Virus record (IMG/VR): IMGVR_UViG_3300046536_000256
Span: 62,001-126,000 of that record
Direction: 5' to 3' (one strand)
DNA length: 64,000 nt
Source: a virus
Part shown: positions 17,683 to 27,388 of the stretch, piece after piece
How the letters are laid out: every line of letters begins with the position of its first letter
How positions within the stretch are numbered: the stretch's first letter is position 1
Notes under the pieces: generated by a model
Database searches by the model: none
Told to the model about the DNA's origin: nothing
What the model saw: only the letters and a program-made list of their open reading frames with translations
Made by a program: the position numbers and the translations under genes

Positions 17683-18393
17683 TTACCCCTTAAAGATCCA
17701 TTCGGAATGAGAAGGAGCGGACTCCAGTTGTGACAGGCTATCCATCACAGCCGAAGGGGTCATGGTAGGACGTTCCGCCATGAATTCATCCACCGATACG
17801 AAGTCCGATTTATCCTGCAAGCCATCGAGGTGACTGACAAAGCTGATCTCGCCCTTCTGCTTACTGAAGCTGAACAGCATCGACAAGCCAGTAAGGCCCG
17901 ACTTGTTCAATGCCTTCTCAGTGGTCATCGCTTTCTCGACATCGTCGTCCAGTACAAACGGTTTGATCCGCCGGTACATGGGGAACAGATACCAAGCCAA
18001 GGATTCCAGCCAGCGCAGCTCCTGCATCGGTGGGGTAGGGAACTCTGGTGCGTTAGTGGTAATCTCGCACCAAAGCATCAAGTACTCCTGGATCGACTCG
18101 TAGATCTCCGGAACAACCTTGTTGGCATTGTTGAAGCCCAGATCATCAGCCCCTGTCAAGTTCGGCAGGATGTCGATAATCTGGGGGCAAGTCATCTTCC
18201 TGATTTGATGGTTATCAAAGTAACCCGCATCGTTGGCGTACCCTTCCTGTTTGGATTCGTACCGCTCACGTAACTGTTCAATATCCATCAACGTCTTCGG
18301 GGCAATCCACATCGGGAAAGCTCGGTTGTTGATGATGTTGTACAGGAAGAAGATCCGCTCTCGGATCTGGTTGTACCGGGTATGCGAAATCAT
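17683..18393 (-). CDS. Hypothetical protein, 236 aa
   Basis: Not recognised. Helix-rich, with an N-terminal basic/aromatic segment (RYNQIRERIFFLYNIINNRA) and a Trp-rich middle (MQELRWLESLAWYLFPMYRR). Its start overlaps the stop of the next gene upstream by 4 bases (ATGA), so it is translationally coupled, and 3 bases separate it from the gene downstream. Likely part of the same structural sub-assembly as its operon partners. Confidence 0.75.
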   Translation of the reverse strand: MISHTRYNQIRERIFFLYNIINNRAFPMWIAPKTLMDIEQLRERYESKQEGYANDAGYFDNHQIRKMTCPQIIDILPNLTGADDLGFNNANKVVPEIYESIQEYLMLWCEITTNAPEFPTPPMQELRWLESLAWYLFPMYRRIKPFVLDDDVEKAMTTEKALNKSGLTGLSMLFSFSKQKGEISFVSHLDGLQDKSDFVSVDEFMAERPTMTPSAVMDSLSQLESAPSHSEWIFKG

Positions 18394-19679
18394 AGAGGGT
18401 CCCCTAGCTTACGGCTGACCTCCAGCAGGAGCATCAAAATGGCGCCGTGGTAAAGTTGTTGGTTCTTGTCGAGGTCGAAGTACCCCTCGCAATAAGCAAG
18501 CAGCTTCTTCTTGTCCACGACTTTGTCACGCAGGATCGCAAACACCAGTTGTTCGAACGGATCATCCGACACACCGGTAAAGAACGCGTCGGAGAATACG
18601 TAACCCGAGAAGTTCTTTTCTGTGGACGGCAACAGGATAGGGAAACCGTCCATGTTGAAGTATTCCTTGTACTCCTTGTAGTCCTCTGGGTTGGTGCAGA
18701 TGAACCACATGATCTTGCTGGAGCGCAAGTTACCGTAGAGCCGGGTGTTCGCCAACCGTGTGGTCTGGATCATGGCGGCTTTGTTGTCACAGATCTTCAG
18801 CAGGTTAAAGTCGCCCCGCAGCAAGACCTCCCAGATGTTGATGGTGCCGTGATAGCCCTTATCCAACCCGCCGTACTGCACCGAGAACTCGTTGATGAAT
18901 GGGTAGGTCGTCTGGAGCTCTGGGGGCAACACCGCCCGGATGAAACTAACCAGATACTGGTCATAGACCTTCTCATCGTTAGCAGCATCGTAGACGATAG
19001 TCTTTTCCGGGTTCCAGTAGAACTCCCGCATCACGTAGTTAGCGATGGTCGCTTTCCAGCGCGAAAGCTTCTGACCGATGTCGTAGGCTTCCGGACTGAT
19101 AACGTCGGCACCACTGTGCAACGCAGCATCCCGATCGTAGACCTTCTCCTCCACGACCCGGCCATTGAGGATATCGTAGATGTCCTTGGTCAGGATGCAG
19201 AGGAACTGGTAGGTGATGTAGAACATCTTGTTTGCGGTGATGTTGCGCGGTTCCGGTTGCTCGGTAACCGCAAACAACCCTGCCAGCCCATCGCCGATGT
19301 CGAAGATCACCACGTCGTGTCGCACCGGGGCTAACTTGCTGATCGCCCAGCCGTTGTATACCTTGGTGCTCTCGGCATTGTCCGGGTTGAAGTTAAACGC
19401 ACCGTCCCCTTCCTGCTTAATGACCGTGCGTTTGATGCGGGTGTAGCTTTGATACGTCCCGGTGTTATCCGGGGAAAACGGGGTAGGCTCTTCGTCAGCA
19501 CCCAGGAAGCAGCGGTAGTACTCGCCCAGACGGGGAGCACCGTCAACCATGCTCAGCAGGCTGGTTTCAGGCTGATAAGAAGAGTCGACGATGGAGTGCT
19601 TAAAAGCCTCGCTGTAAATCTTGGGGGCTTCCGATGCCGGGGGTATCTCTTTCCCCAGGGGAGTAATCGCGAAAGACAT
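18390..19679 (-). CDS. Putative virion protein, 429 aa
   Basis: Not recognised. Mixed alpha/beta, rich in Tyr and Phe, no membrane segment (SRWKATIANYVMREFYWNPE, TRLYGNLRSSKIMWFICTNP). Stop and start overlap with both neighbours (TAATG upstream, ATGA downstream), showing tight translational coupling. Second gene of the 21202-to-16339 operon. Confidence 0.75.
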   Translation of the reverse strand: MSFAITPLGKEIPPASEAPKIYSEAFKHSIVDSSYQPETSLLSMVDGAPRLGEYYRCFLGADEEPTPFSPDNTGTYQSYTRIKRTVIKQEGDGAFNFNPDNAESTKVYNGWAISKLAPVRHDVVIFDIGDGLAGLFAVTEQPEPRNITANKMFYITYQFLCILTKDIYDILNGRVVEEKVYDRDAALHSGADVISPEAYDIGQKLSRWKATIANYVMREFYWNPEKTIVYDAANDEKVYDQYLVSFIRAVLPPELQTTYPFINEFSVQYGGLDKGYHGTINIWEVLLRGDFNLLKICDNKAAMIQTTRLANTRLYGNLRSSKIMWFICTNPEDYKEYKEYFNMDGFPILLPSTEKNFSGYVFSDAFFTGVSDDPFEQLVFAILRDKVVDKKKLLAYCEGYFDLDKNQQLYHGAILMLLLEVSRKLGDPL

Positions 19680-21202
19680 TATTTAATCTCCTCAATGAGG
19701 GTGAAGGCAGTCAGTCCCATGTTCATGGTGTAGGTGTTGATTGGACGTTCATGGAACTTCCCCCACCCTTTAGCGATGTCTTGACGGACTTCGTATAGAT
19801 GGTCAATCCACGGACCGTCGAACTGGTTCCAGTCGTAATCCGTGAAGAATGATTCGACAAGCACCCGGTCGGCAGGGTTATTGCGCATATCATCCCAGAA
19901 CGTGTCTGTGTAGTCACGGATGGCCCAATCGAGACAAACCACAACCCGATATGTGTTTTTCATCTCGGGAGCCGTAGAGAGCCACACAACCCCGTTCTCG
20001 TCCAAAGACAAGCGTGGAGGATGAACACGGCGGTCATTACTGAACACCTGGACAATGAACGGGGTCTGGTTAGGACTGAACGCCCAGTCCCGACGACGCA
20101 GCATGTAAGCCTTTACCTGCTCGTTCCACTGATAGCCTGGTAGATCGAAGATGTTCCCCAAGGCTTGGAGTTCGACATCTTGAACCACACAGCGGGCTTG
20201 AACAATCGGTTGTACCCACGCGCTGAACTGCCACGCCCATGGATCGTGTGCCGGCAGTTTCAAGTAGTACGGCGCTTGGATGAACTTATCCGGGAAGCCC
20301 AAGTCACGACCGAACGCAACTTCTGGGGCAACACGCTTGTTGTACTGCTCAACGTGCTTTACCTGAGGCGCCGGAATAAAGGCCTCGGGGATCTGCTGTT
20401 GGTAGACCATCAGCGGGTATTCCAACTCCCAACCCATGAACTCCTGGAAGAAGAAGTTGTAACCCAGCGTCACTTCGTATTTCCCGAACTGATCCGCCAG
20501 ACGAGATAACTTGGTTTCAGGGTCATCGAAGTACACCCCGATGTTATCCAGTCGCATTGGCGCGGCCATACGTTTCTGGTTACCCGCCACGTTGCTGATG
20601 GTGGTGACCGGGGTCTTACAACCAGCATCAAACCAATCCGGCAGTTCGGGGGTCAGGGGTTCAGCGTCAACCAGCATGCCATGAATAGTCTTCATGAACT
20701 CGATGATCTGCGGGTTGATGACCAAGTGCACTGTAGCGCTGATGTTAAACGCCGTGACCTGGTTAGCCTGCAAACGACTGATACGGTTGACAAAGACCTT
20801 AGCGCCCTGACGACTGTTGAAGTAAGCGGTTACACCCACTCGAATCCGACGCCCCTCAAAACAAGGGGTCAGTCGTAGAGGCAAAGCTCCCTCATCGGAC
20901 CAAGTGGTCAGTTCGGTTGCCATGCGTCGTTGGTTGCCGTACCCCGAGTTGAACTCATGGCGCTCGACTTCAGGGGTAATGAAAATCTTGTTACGGAATA
21001 CGCCATCCGTGTAACGACCAGCGCGATCATCGTCAGTGGCGTTGTTACCCACCAGCTTGGCGATCTCGTTCTCACCGTTGTAGTAGATCTGGGCTGTGCT
21101 GTCCAGTCCGTAGAACTTGAGTACTTGACGGATGGAATCCATGATAGCTGGTCTGAAGAAGGCGTTGTAGTCTTCCTCTGACTCAATAAAGGTGTTGAGC
21201 AT
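19679..21202 (-). CDS. Putative virion protein, 507 aa
   Basis: Not recognised. First gene of the four-gene operon; only a weak GGGT ribosome site lies before the ATG. The protein is rich in aromatic residues and Pro, with strands and loops typical of baseplate or neck proteins (LGYNFFFQEFMGWELEYPLM, DPWAWQFSAWVQPIV). The terminator at 21233-21263 lies just upstream, so the promoter must be in the short gap or transcription reads through. Confidence 0.75.
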   Translation of the reverse strand: MLNTFIESEEDYNAFFRPAIMDSIRQVLKFYGLDSTAQIYYNGENEIAKLVGNNATDDDRAGRYTDGVFRNKIFITPEVERHEFNSGYGNQRRMATELTTWSDEGALPLRLTPCFEGRRIRVGVTAYFNSRQGAKVFVNRISRLQANQVTAFNISATVHLVINPQIIEFMKTIHGMLVDAEPLTPELPDWFDAGCKTPVTTISNVAGNQKRMAAPMRLDNIGVYFDDPETKLSRLADQFGKYEVTLGYNFFFQEFMGWELEYPLMVYQQQIPEAFIPAPQVKHVEQYNKRVAPEVAFGRDLGFPDKFIQAPYYLKLPAHDPWAWQFSAWVQPIVQARCVVQDVELQALGNIFDLPGYQWNEQVKAYMLRRRDWAFSPNQTPFIVQVFSNDRRVHPPRLSLDENGVVWLSTAPEMKNTYRVVVCLDWAIRDYTDTFWDDMRNNPADRVLVESFFTDYDWNQFDGPWIDHLYEVRQDIAKGWGKFHERPINTYTMNMGLTAFTLIEEIK

Positions 21203-21232
21203 GTCGAATACCCGTTATACGAATGAACAAAT

Positions 21233-21263
21233 CCGGTATGGAAGGGGCTACCCTCCATACCGG
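21233..21263 (-). terminator. 10-bp hairpin with inner GGG/CCC
   Basis: CCGGTATGGA (21233-21242) pairs perfectly with TCCATACCGG (21254-21263), with an inner GGG/CCC pair. Directly beyond the stop of the gene at 21276 on the - strand. Confidence 0.7.
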
Positions 21264-21275
21264 CGTTATGCCTGC

Positions 21276-22004
21276 TTAACCGGCTTTCTCTTTATCGCTG
21301 GCATCCAGAAGGCGATACCGCACGAACCACAGATGGTTATCCTCGGTCCGGAAGATGGCGACGTCAGATACACCGTCATTGATCAGTTCCACCACCTCGG
21401 CTTCCAGCATCGACGCAACCGACGGAGAATGCTCGATCGAGACGTGTACGAGATCGGCCGCCAACGATTGAACGAAGCCCTTAGGTAGCCCGCCTGCGCC
21501 AATGACGATAACGTCGTAAGTCGGGAAAGCTTTACTGACCAAAGCCAGCTGAGCCTTCTGTTCTCCCAACGCACAGCACACGGCGATCTTTGGACGATCG
21601 AACTTGGTCTTGTCCTTCACTGTGAGCGGGAAACCGCCTGTGAGGTGAACGGAGTCGGGACTGATCACGATGCTGGCGACGATAGTACCGCTATCACCGA
21701 ACTCAACCGTATGGTCATCCACGCCGTAGTCCACACCCGGGGTCAGGTAAAGGCGGTACTTGGCCGAAATCGCCGCCATCACATCCGCCCACTTATCGCC
21801 TTCGTTGGCAAAGACTTCCGGACGCTGGCCGCCCAAGTAGGTAGTAACATCGAGCTTGGGCATGACCACCCGTTTGACTTCATCACCGATGCGCACGCTA
21901 AAAGCAGACTGAGTCAGTGATTCGACCGTAGCCGATTCGATTACCGAGCCGGACGGTAAACGACTGGTCAACAGGCTAAGAACGCGGGGATGCACGTTAT
22001 TCAT
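21276..22004 (-). CDS. Hypothetical protein, 242 aa
   Basis: Not recognised. The frame opens at 22034, but the ATG at 22004 (MNNVHPRVLSLL) overlaps the stop of the upstream gene by 8 bases and fits the coupled style of the region. The middle looks like a Rossmann-type alternation (KIAVCCALGEQKAQLALVSK, then TYDVIVIGAGGLPKGFVQSL), with GAGG as a possible nucleotide-binding turn, but no family match is clear. Last gene of its operon, followed by a hairpin. Confidence 0.7.
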   Translation of the reverse strand: MNNVHPRVLSLLTSRLPSGSVIESATVESLTQSAFSVRIGDEVKRVVMPKLDVTTYLGGQRPEVFANEGDKWADVMAAISAKYRLYLTPGVDYGVDDHTVEFGDSGTIVASIVISPDSVHLTGGFPLTVKDKTKFDRPKIAVCCALGEQKAQLALVSKAFPTYDVIVIGAGGLPKGFVQSLAADLVHVSIEHSPSVASMLEAEVVELINDGVSDVAIFRTEDNHLWFVRYRLLDASDKEKAG

Positions 22005-23400
22005 CTTTCTTATCCTTGGTATCGTCGGCAACAAAGATCTTCGGGCTGATACCGGAGATTGCCTTCTGAATGCCTTGCATGAGTTTGGTGTGAGCCGCCA
22101 GTTCGAACTTGACGTTCTTCAACGCCTCCTTACCGGTTTTCACTTTGTCCTGGACCTTGGCCTTCTTCGCAGCAGCCACGTCCTTATTCGTTTCATCACC
22201 CGACGTATCGCTGGCCGCAGCCTTGATGTCACTTACCGCCTTCTGCGCGTCGGAGATCTCTTTATTCAGAGGACCGGCCGCAGTGGCTTCTTTGGACATG
22301 AACCCCATCAGAGCATCAATGACCTTAGGACCGTCGCTAGGAGTGCGCAACTGGCTGACCAGGTTCTTCAGTTTACCCGAAGGATCAACTTCAGCCATCA
22401 GGTTGGTGATGCCCTCCCGTGCCTTGTCATTGATGACAGCAGCGGTGGACTTCATGGACTGCAATGCCTTCTTGTTATTATCGGCCATTGTTTCAGCCGA
22501 CTTAACCTTTTCTTCAGGATTGCTGGTGGTGAAGAGATCCTTGATCGCGCTCAAGGACGCGGTCAGTGCATTCCAGGCTTTCTCACCCAGATCCTTGATC
22601 GCATCAAAGATAGGACCTTCCTGACCGGCGTAGCCCTCCAGACGAATGTTGTTGGCGCCCGCCACCCCGATGAAGTATTCACGGGCAGGAGACTCAACCC
22701 CATTGAGGAAGTCCTCCATCCCGTCGATTACCATCATCGGGTGATCCATTACGCAACCACAGGTACAGTCGGCGTCTTGCTTGCATTCCAGACCGTCCAC
22801 ATCAAAGTCGGGGTCAGGTGTCTCGCCCACTTCCTGCAATGCCGCCTCGGAGTATTCAGGGGCCCCGTAGACAGCACCCAGCTTGCAGGTCACAAAGACG
22901 TCAGTCAGCTCCAGCACCTTATCAAGGTATTCCAGCTTGTGGACATACGCTCGCAAGATATCGATGGGGAGATCATCCGTCCCCTCGTAGAACTGCATCA
23001 GCTTGCTCAGGATAAAGTGGGCTTCTTCAGAAATGGCATCAACGGATTCAGAGAACTCCATTGTACCGTTCTTATTCCCCATCCCGCAGATTGTCATGGC
23101 AAGGGTTTTGGAACGCTCGTAGATCCCGTTACGAAGATCTTTAAGGACGTCGCCCAGATACTGGTTCAAAGCGAAGTTAACCTTCATCTCAGAACCGTCG
23201 TAATAAGTGAAGCGATCTTCCAGACTGGCCAACGTGTTAAAGAAGCGTTTGGTGATCTCCTCCTTCGAGTTGGCGTCATCGCCGTAGAGCCCCATCGAGT
23301 CCAGCAACTTTTGCAGGATCGGGTGTTCAACTTTGGAAAAGGAAAACATCTTGGTGATCAACATCAACCCCAAGAGGTGTAACTGGAGATAAAGGCTCAT
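21997..23400 (-). CDS. Internal-head-type protein with Cys cluster, 467 aa
   Basis: Carries the signature shared by the internal-head proteins of this window: GQE-GP at residues 259-263, followed by an amphipathic helix (IFDAIKDLGEKAWNALTASL). If the prohead protease cuts there, the 261-residue propeptide is unusually long; additional G-x-E sites at 227-229 and 234-236 lie in it. The propeptide has a Cys cluster at about 206-216 (CKQDADCTCGC) that could bind metal. The C-terminal half is Lys/Asp/Ala-rich and helical. GGGAG precedes the ATG. Function inferred from the signature and from phiKZ inner-body biology. Confidence 0.7.
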   Translation of the reverse strand: MSLYLQLHLLGLMLITKMFSFSKVEHPILQKLLDSMGLYGDDANSKEEITKRFFNTLASLEDRFTYYDGSEMKVNFALNQYLGDVLKDLRNGIYERSKTLAMTICGMGNKNGTMEFSESVDAISEEAHFILSKLMQFYEGTDDLPIDILRAYVHKLEYLDKVLELTDVFVTCKLGAVYGAPEYSEAALQEVGETPDPDFDVDGLECKQDADCTCGCVMDHPMMVIDGMEDFLNGVESPAREYFIGVAGANNIRLEGYAGQEGPIFDAIKDLGEKAWNALTASLSAIKDLFTTSNPEEKVKSAETMADNNKKALQSMKSTAAVINDKAREGITNLMAEVDPSGKLKNLVSQLRTPSDGPKVIDALMGFMSKEATAAGPLNKEISDAQKAVSDIKAAASDTSGDETNKDVAAAKKAKVQDKVKTGKEALKNVKFELAAHTKLMQGIQKAISGISPKIFVADDTKDKKDE

Positions 23401-23410
23401 GCAGAGCTCC

Positions 23411-23899
23411 CTACTTGATTTTGACTTGTACCATGCCTTTAAACAGCAGGGCGTTACGGGCGTCGATGTTCATGTAGTCATCAGACGTGCTGAGCTCCAC
23501 TTCAGAGCGCGCCAAGCTGTCCAAGCCCACCACGCGCTTCCATTGAGTAAACAACACCCCCAGCGCGTCGTCAGGACCCAACTGCTCGGTGACCGGGGCC
23601 ACAACAGGATACTCTTGCGTTAAGAGATCGATGTTGAGGCTGGCTTGCAATTCGAATGGCGACTGTATCGAGTCTTGGAACGTAAAGCCGGTGATGTCTT
23701 GGGGAACCTTATCGAACAGTTCGGCCAGGTCGACACGTTCCACCAATACAGCGTTCAAGCCATCGCCAGTAGCGGCGTACTTAAACAGTTTATCGTTAAC
23801 AGCGACCGCGCTCCCGAAACGAGGACTTAGGTTAGACAGTCCAGCCTGAAGAACGGCGACCGACATAATGACGGTTTGGTTTAACAGATTGAGGCGCAT
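23411..23899 (-). CDS. Hypothetical protein, 162 aa
   Basis: Not recognised. AAAGG lies before the ATG at 23899; an alternative start is the Met at residue 12 (MSVAVLQAG). The protein looks beta-rich with acidic loops (AATGDGLNAVLVERVDLAEL) and a basic end (MVQVKIK). It stands between two internal-head-type genes with 4- and 10-base gaps. It lacks a clear G-x-E signature, so it may be an accessory or tail-related protein. Confidence 0.75.
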   Translation of the reverse strand: MRLNLLNQTVIMSVAVLQAGLSNLSPRFGSAVAVNDKLFKYAATGDGLNAVLVERVDLAELFDKVPQDITGFTFQDSIQSPFELQASLNIDLLTQEYPVVAPVTEQLGPDDALGVLFTQWKRVVGLDSLARSEVELSTSDDYMNIDARNALLFKGMVQVKIK

Positions 23900-23903
23900 G
23901 TGA

Positions 23904-24956
23904 TCAGCCTTTATTAATGGTGGCGTTCAGAACCGACTGAGCCGCGAAGATAGATTTGTAGACAGCGGTCTGCAACATCTTCAGGTTACCCATGACAACA
24001 CGCACGGTAGCCTGGACCTCATTGGCCGCCGCAGTGAACTGCTTGGTCCCGTTTACATCGATGTTCTTGTTGAAGTCCATCAACGAGTTAAGAGACTTCA
24101 ACGACACGCGTTCGATGTGCATGGATGTTTCCAGCATGCTGTCTGCTGCCTTTAACAGGGCCTTCTGCTTGGTGAGCAAGTGGAGTACCTGACTTTGATC
24201 CGTTTTGAATTTAGGGTTCTTGCCCTGAAGCGGAGGATCGGGAACTTCTTTCAACTTACCGTGGCCGTCCATCTGGAAGTCCACACGGCCGTAGAGCGTG
24301 CTTGGGGTATTCAGTTTCTCGATGGCCAGCGCATTCTGTGCCGCAACCAGCAAAGCGTCATGCTCTTTCTTAACAGCGCCAGCACCGTCATCGTTAACCT
24401 TCTGGAAACCAGCCTCGGTGATGGCCTGGCAGCCCTTCTTCATGACCTCGATGTAGTCCTCGATCTTCTTGACCGCTTTCTCACAGTCGCCCAGAGCACT
24501 GTCCATCCAACCCAGGTTGGCGGCCGGGATACCGGTTTTGTTGTAGATGTCGCCGAAGCCGAGAGGGTAAGGAATCTCATCGGTGTTCACACCATGCTTG
24601 TCGATGCTCAATTCCAAGCTTACCGACTTACGCCCGGCAATCTCTTTCTTACCAGTAAAGAAAGAGAACAGCCATTTAAAGAAATCTTTCACCGACTGTA
24701 TAACGGCACTCAGGCCTTTCTTGATGCTGTCCATGAAACCAGCTTCGTTACCCGAGACGACGTCAATACTGGGAAGCGAGATGTGAGAGAAGACAGCCTT
24801 GTAGAACTCTTCGTTCCCGCTGACCGTGTCGTACTCGCGGGAGAGGGCGATTACCGTGTCGTCGTCAACGGCCTGATCGTACCCTTTCTTATCCTCGTTG
24901 TATTCCTCCAACAGAGTTGGGGTATTGATGAAACGAGGACTATCGCTAATGGACAT
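23904..24956 (-). CDS. Internal-head-type protein, 350 aa
   Basis: Two prohead-protease-type sites, GNE-EF (47-51) and GNE-AG (69-73), separate a short acidic propeptide from a mature N-terminus that forms an amphipathic, aromatic helix (MDSIKKGLSAVIQSVKDFFK, ending in FSFFTGKK). The remainder is helical and Lys-rich. This architecture matches the other cleaved proteins here. In phiKZ such proteins make up the inner body around which DNA is wound, or are ejected with it. AAGGGG precedes the ATG. Confidence 0.75.
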   Translation of the reverse strand: MSISDSPRFINTPTLLEEYNEDKKGYDQAVDDDTVIALSREYDTVSGNEEFYKAVFSHISLPSIDVVSGNEAGFMDSIKKGLSAVIQSVKDFFKWLFSFFTGKKEIAGRKSVSLELSIDKHGVNTDEIPYPLGFGDIYNKTGIPAANLGWMDSALGDCEKAVKKIEDYIEVMKKGCQAITEAGFQKVNDDGAGAVKKEHDALLVAAQNALAIEKLNTPSTLYGRVDFQMDGHGKLKEVPDPPLQGKNPKFKTDQSQVLHLLTKQKALLKAADSMLETSMHIERVSLKSLNSLMDFNKNIDVNGTKQFTAAANEVQATVRVVMGNLKMLQTAVYKSIFAAQSVLNATINKG

Positions 24957-25029
24957 AAGGAAACCCCTTGTCTGTGGTTAATAGAACATGCCTATAGCAT
25001 CCCCTAAATATCGAAATGCGGCATAAAGG

Positions 25030-25062
25030 CTAAACGCCCAGGGAAGAACCCAGGGCGTTTAG
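25030..25062 (-). terminator. 10-bp hairpin with inner stem
   Basis: CTAAACGCCC (25030-25039) pairs with GGGCGTTTAG (25053-25062), with an inner GGG/CCC. It lies just beyond the stop of the gene at 25094 and is followed on the - strand by TTTATGCC. Confidence 0.7.
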
Positions 25063-25093
25063 TTTCTTTACGTCAGCAACCTAACCGCGAGGG

Positions 25094-26344
25094 TTAGATG
25101 TGTGCAGCAACAGCGTCCAGAGTCCAGCTGGCGCAACGCAGCATGTACTTGTGGGTCTGCTGAGTAACGGAAGCCGAAGTGGCGTAGATCGCACGAACCA
25201 GCGCAACCTGCTTGTTCACTTCGTCGGCTTTCTCTTTGTCGTCAGCTTTCACGACGTTGAGGGTGCCGATGACTTGGTCACGCTGAGCCTTGGAGAAGGC
25301 CTGTGCGGTTTTGTTGCCGCGGAACGCAGTGATGTCGGATTTGATCGACGTCAGGATGCGGGACAGCTCGCCTTTGTCAGCTTTAGGAGCCGACTCGCCG
25401 CTGGTCAGCTTCTTCACGTCGCCTTGGCCGAAGAAGATCTTGATGGAGCGAGCCATTTCGGCAGCTTCACCCAGGTCTTTCGCAGCGCCAGACTTCATCT
25501 CGGCGTGAACGCGCAGGCCGGCGTATTGACCGATCAGCACTTTCTTGTCGCCTTCCGATTTCTCGCCAGCTTCCAGGTCTTTCTTGGCGTCAGCAGCAAT
25601 TGCCGAAGTCAGAGCCGCGTAGGCAGTGTTGAACTTGCCCACTTCGATGCTGGTTGGCTTGCTGGCCACTTCAGCGAACTTGTCCAGCGCGGTACCAGTA
25701 GCGTCCCAGCCGTCCATGCCAGCTTTCAGGCCGTGCTTCTCGTAGTCGAACATGGCGTTCCAGCCGCCCAGCTTGACTTTCTCTTTCAGCTTGTCGGCGG
25801 CAGCCAGACGAGTGGAGAGTTGTTCCTGGCGACGGACCAGCTTTTCGATCTGCGAGAAGACGCCGACGAAGAAGTTGATCACGGTGTTGAAGATGTGCTT
25901 GATGACTTCGATGGCTTTCTTGGCGTAACCTTTGACGGTCTCCATGAAGCCTTCCATGCCATTGCGGGCCATGATCTGAGCGGTAGCCGCGTCGGACATG
26001 GATTCAACACCGCAGCGCTCGATGGACTGGCCGCCGAGTTTGGTGTTCAGCTTGGCCGCACGGTTGTACATGTTGGCGAAAGCGGTGGAGTTGAACGAGC
26101 CGGAATTGATCAGGGATTCCAGGCCTTCAACAACTTCCTGGATTTCTTCAACGGCTTCGTCCTGCTGCTTGACTTCTTCACGCAGCTCTTCGATTTCCTG
26201 GGAAACTTGTTCCAGGGTCACAGCGACTTCGGCGACTTCAGCGCGGACCGAATCTTCGGCGCCAACTTCAACAGCTTCAACAGGCAGCGTGCCGCCGTTC
26301 AGTTCCAGTTCTTCGAAACCGGCGTAGCGAGTCAGAATGCTCAT
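25094..26344 (-). CDS. Internal-head-type protein with coiled-coil propeptide, 416 aa
   Basis: The first 80 residues are acidic with a heptad coiled coil (LEQVSQEIEELREEVKQQDE). Sites of the G-x-E type follow at 74-76, 112-114 (GVE-SM) and 129-131 (GME-GF). After the last comes the aromatic amphipathic helix (METVKGYAKKAIEVIKHIFN, then FFVGVFSQIE) and a Lys/Ala-rich helical body. The gene is clearly GC-rich and uses restricted codons like the capsid gene, suggesting an abundant protein. AAGGA precedes the ATG; two palindromes lie in its leader. Confidence 0.75.
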   Translation of the reverse strand: MSILTRYAGFEELELNGGTLPVEAVEVGAEDSVRAEVAEVAVTLEQVSQEIEELREEVKQQDEAVEEIQEVVEGLESLINSGSFNSTAFANMYNRAAKLNTKLGGQSIERCGVESMSDAATAQIMARNGMEGFMETVKGYAKKAIEVIKHIFNTVINFFVGVFSQIEKLVRRQEQLSTRLAAADKLKEKVKLGGWNAMFDYEKHGLKAGMDGWDATGTALDKFAEVASKPTSIEVGKFNTAYAALTSAIAADAKKDLEAGEKSEGDKKVLIGQYAGLRVHAEMKSGAAKDLGEAAEMARSIKIFFGQGDVKKLTSGESAPKADKGELSRILTSIKSDITAFRGNKTAQAFSKAQRDQVIGTLNVVKADDKEKADEVNKQVALVRAIYATSASVTQQTHKYMLRCASWTLDAVAAHI

Positions 26345-26356
26345 GCTTTTGTATCC

Positions 26357-26391
26357 TTCGTTAACGAAATGATTTGGTTTGTTTATAAACA
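26357..26391. promoter_or_regulatory. Two 12-bp palindromes in the 5' leader
   Basis: TTCGTTAACGAA (26357-26368) and TGTTTATAAACA (26380-26391) are perfect palindromes filling the gap between the genes at 25094-26344 and 26393-27370. As with the capsid leader, they sit just upstream of a gene with high-expression codon use. Confidence 0.35.
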
Positions 26392-26392
26392 G

Positions 26393-27370
26393 TTAAGCGA
26401 AAACACCCAGTACACCATGAATGTACCGGTCGGTGTATCCGACCACACGCGGAGTGAATCCACTATAAAATGCAAGCGCCCCGCGGTTTCCTTCCAGAAG
26501 CTTTTCGGCTTCCTTCAACGCAGACTTGCTAACGCGGTATTCCAGCTTGGTCATGTTCTCATCGACGCCCTTAACCATTTCGGTCCAAGACTTGATGTAG
26601 GCCAGATAGCCGTCGTAGGCCGCCTTAACGCGCTGATGAAGACTGTTGACCTTGTCCAGCTTATTCAGCAGTTCAGCAGCGCTGGACTTGGATAACGAAA
26701 GGTCACCGCCTTCGCCCGCAGGAGTATCCCCCGACATAGAATATTTCGGAGTATCAGCGTCGCCACTGGTAAACGTCCATTCCTTGCCGCCTGGGAGAAC
26801 ATCGGATGCCGCCAAGACCGGGTACTTCAGCTTCTCGACCGCGTCAATAACCCCGAAGACGTCATCCGTGTGTTTGGCGTCTTTGAGTTTACGTACCGCG
26901 ATAAGCTGAGCATCAAGATGGTCCAAGACCGCCTTGTTGTGCTTGTCCAACGCTTCCAGGTTTCTGATCAGGATGTCCATATCGCGAGAGATATTGTCCG
27001 GATCGCCTTTGCAGGTGATCATCCCGACCTGAGTTGCCGAAAGCTTCAGAGTGTGGTCGTCCGCTTTGCCCACGTCACCCAACAAGCGCTTGATGTAAGA
27101 CTTGTTGTCATCGAAGGACTTAGAAAGCGCACTACCGGCCGTCTGAATGACGGAGGAGAAGGCGGTAAGAGCTTTACCACCTACCCACATAGTAACGCTT
27201 AGCAAGCCGTTACCCAGCTCCTTCATGCTGTCAGCGAAGGCTTCGTTCCCCGCTACAGAATGGGGATCGGTTGCCATCAACCGGCCTAAATCGATTACAT
27301 CGTTCCCAGCTTGGAGCAGCTTAATGTGCTGCTCCAGTGCCGAGGTCAGATCTCTTTGAATCTGAGACAT
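26393..27370 (-). CDS. Internal-head-type protein, 325 aa
   Basis: GNE-AF at residues 41-45 marks a likely prohead-protease cut after a 43-residue propeptide. The following helix (ADSMKELGNGLLSVTMWVGG) and the helical Lys/Asp-rich body match the other cleaved proteins. GAGGTGGG precedes the ATG. The gap to the gene upstream is 18 bases, consistent with co-transcription. Confidence 0.75.
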   Translation of the reverse strand: MSQIQRDLTSALEQHIKLLQAGNDVIDLGRLMATDPHSVAGNEAFADSMKELGNGLLSVTMWVGGKALTAFSSVIQTAGSALSKSFDDNKSYIKRLLGDVGKADDHTLKLSATQVGMITCKGDPDNISRDMDILIRNLEALDKHNKAVLDHLDAQLIAVRKLKDAKHTDDVFGVIDAVEKLKYPVLAASDVLPGGKEWTFTSGDADTPKYSMSGDTPAGEGGDLSLSKSSAAELLNKLDKVNSLHQRVKAAYDGYLAYIKSWTEMVKGVDENMTKLEYRVSKSALKEAEKLLEGNRGALAFYSGFTPRVVGYTDRYIHGVLGVFA

Positions 27371-27388
27371 GTCCCACCTCGTCCTTGA

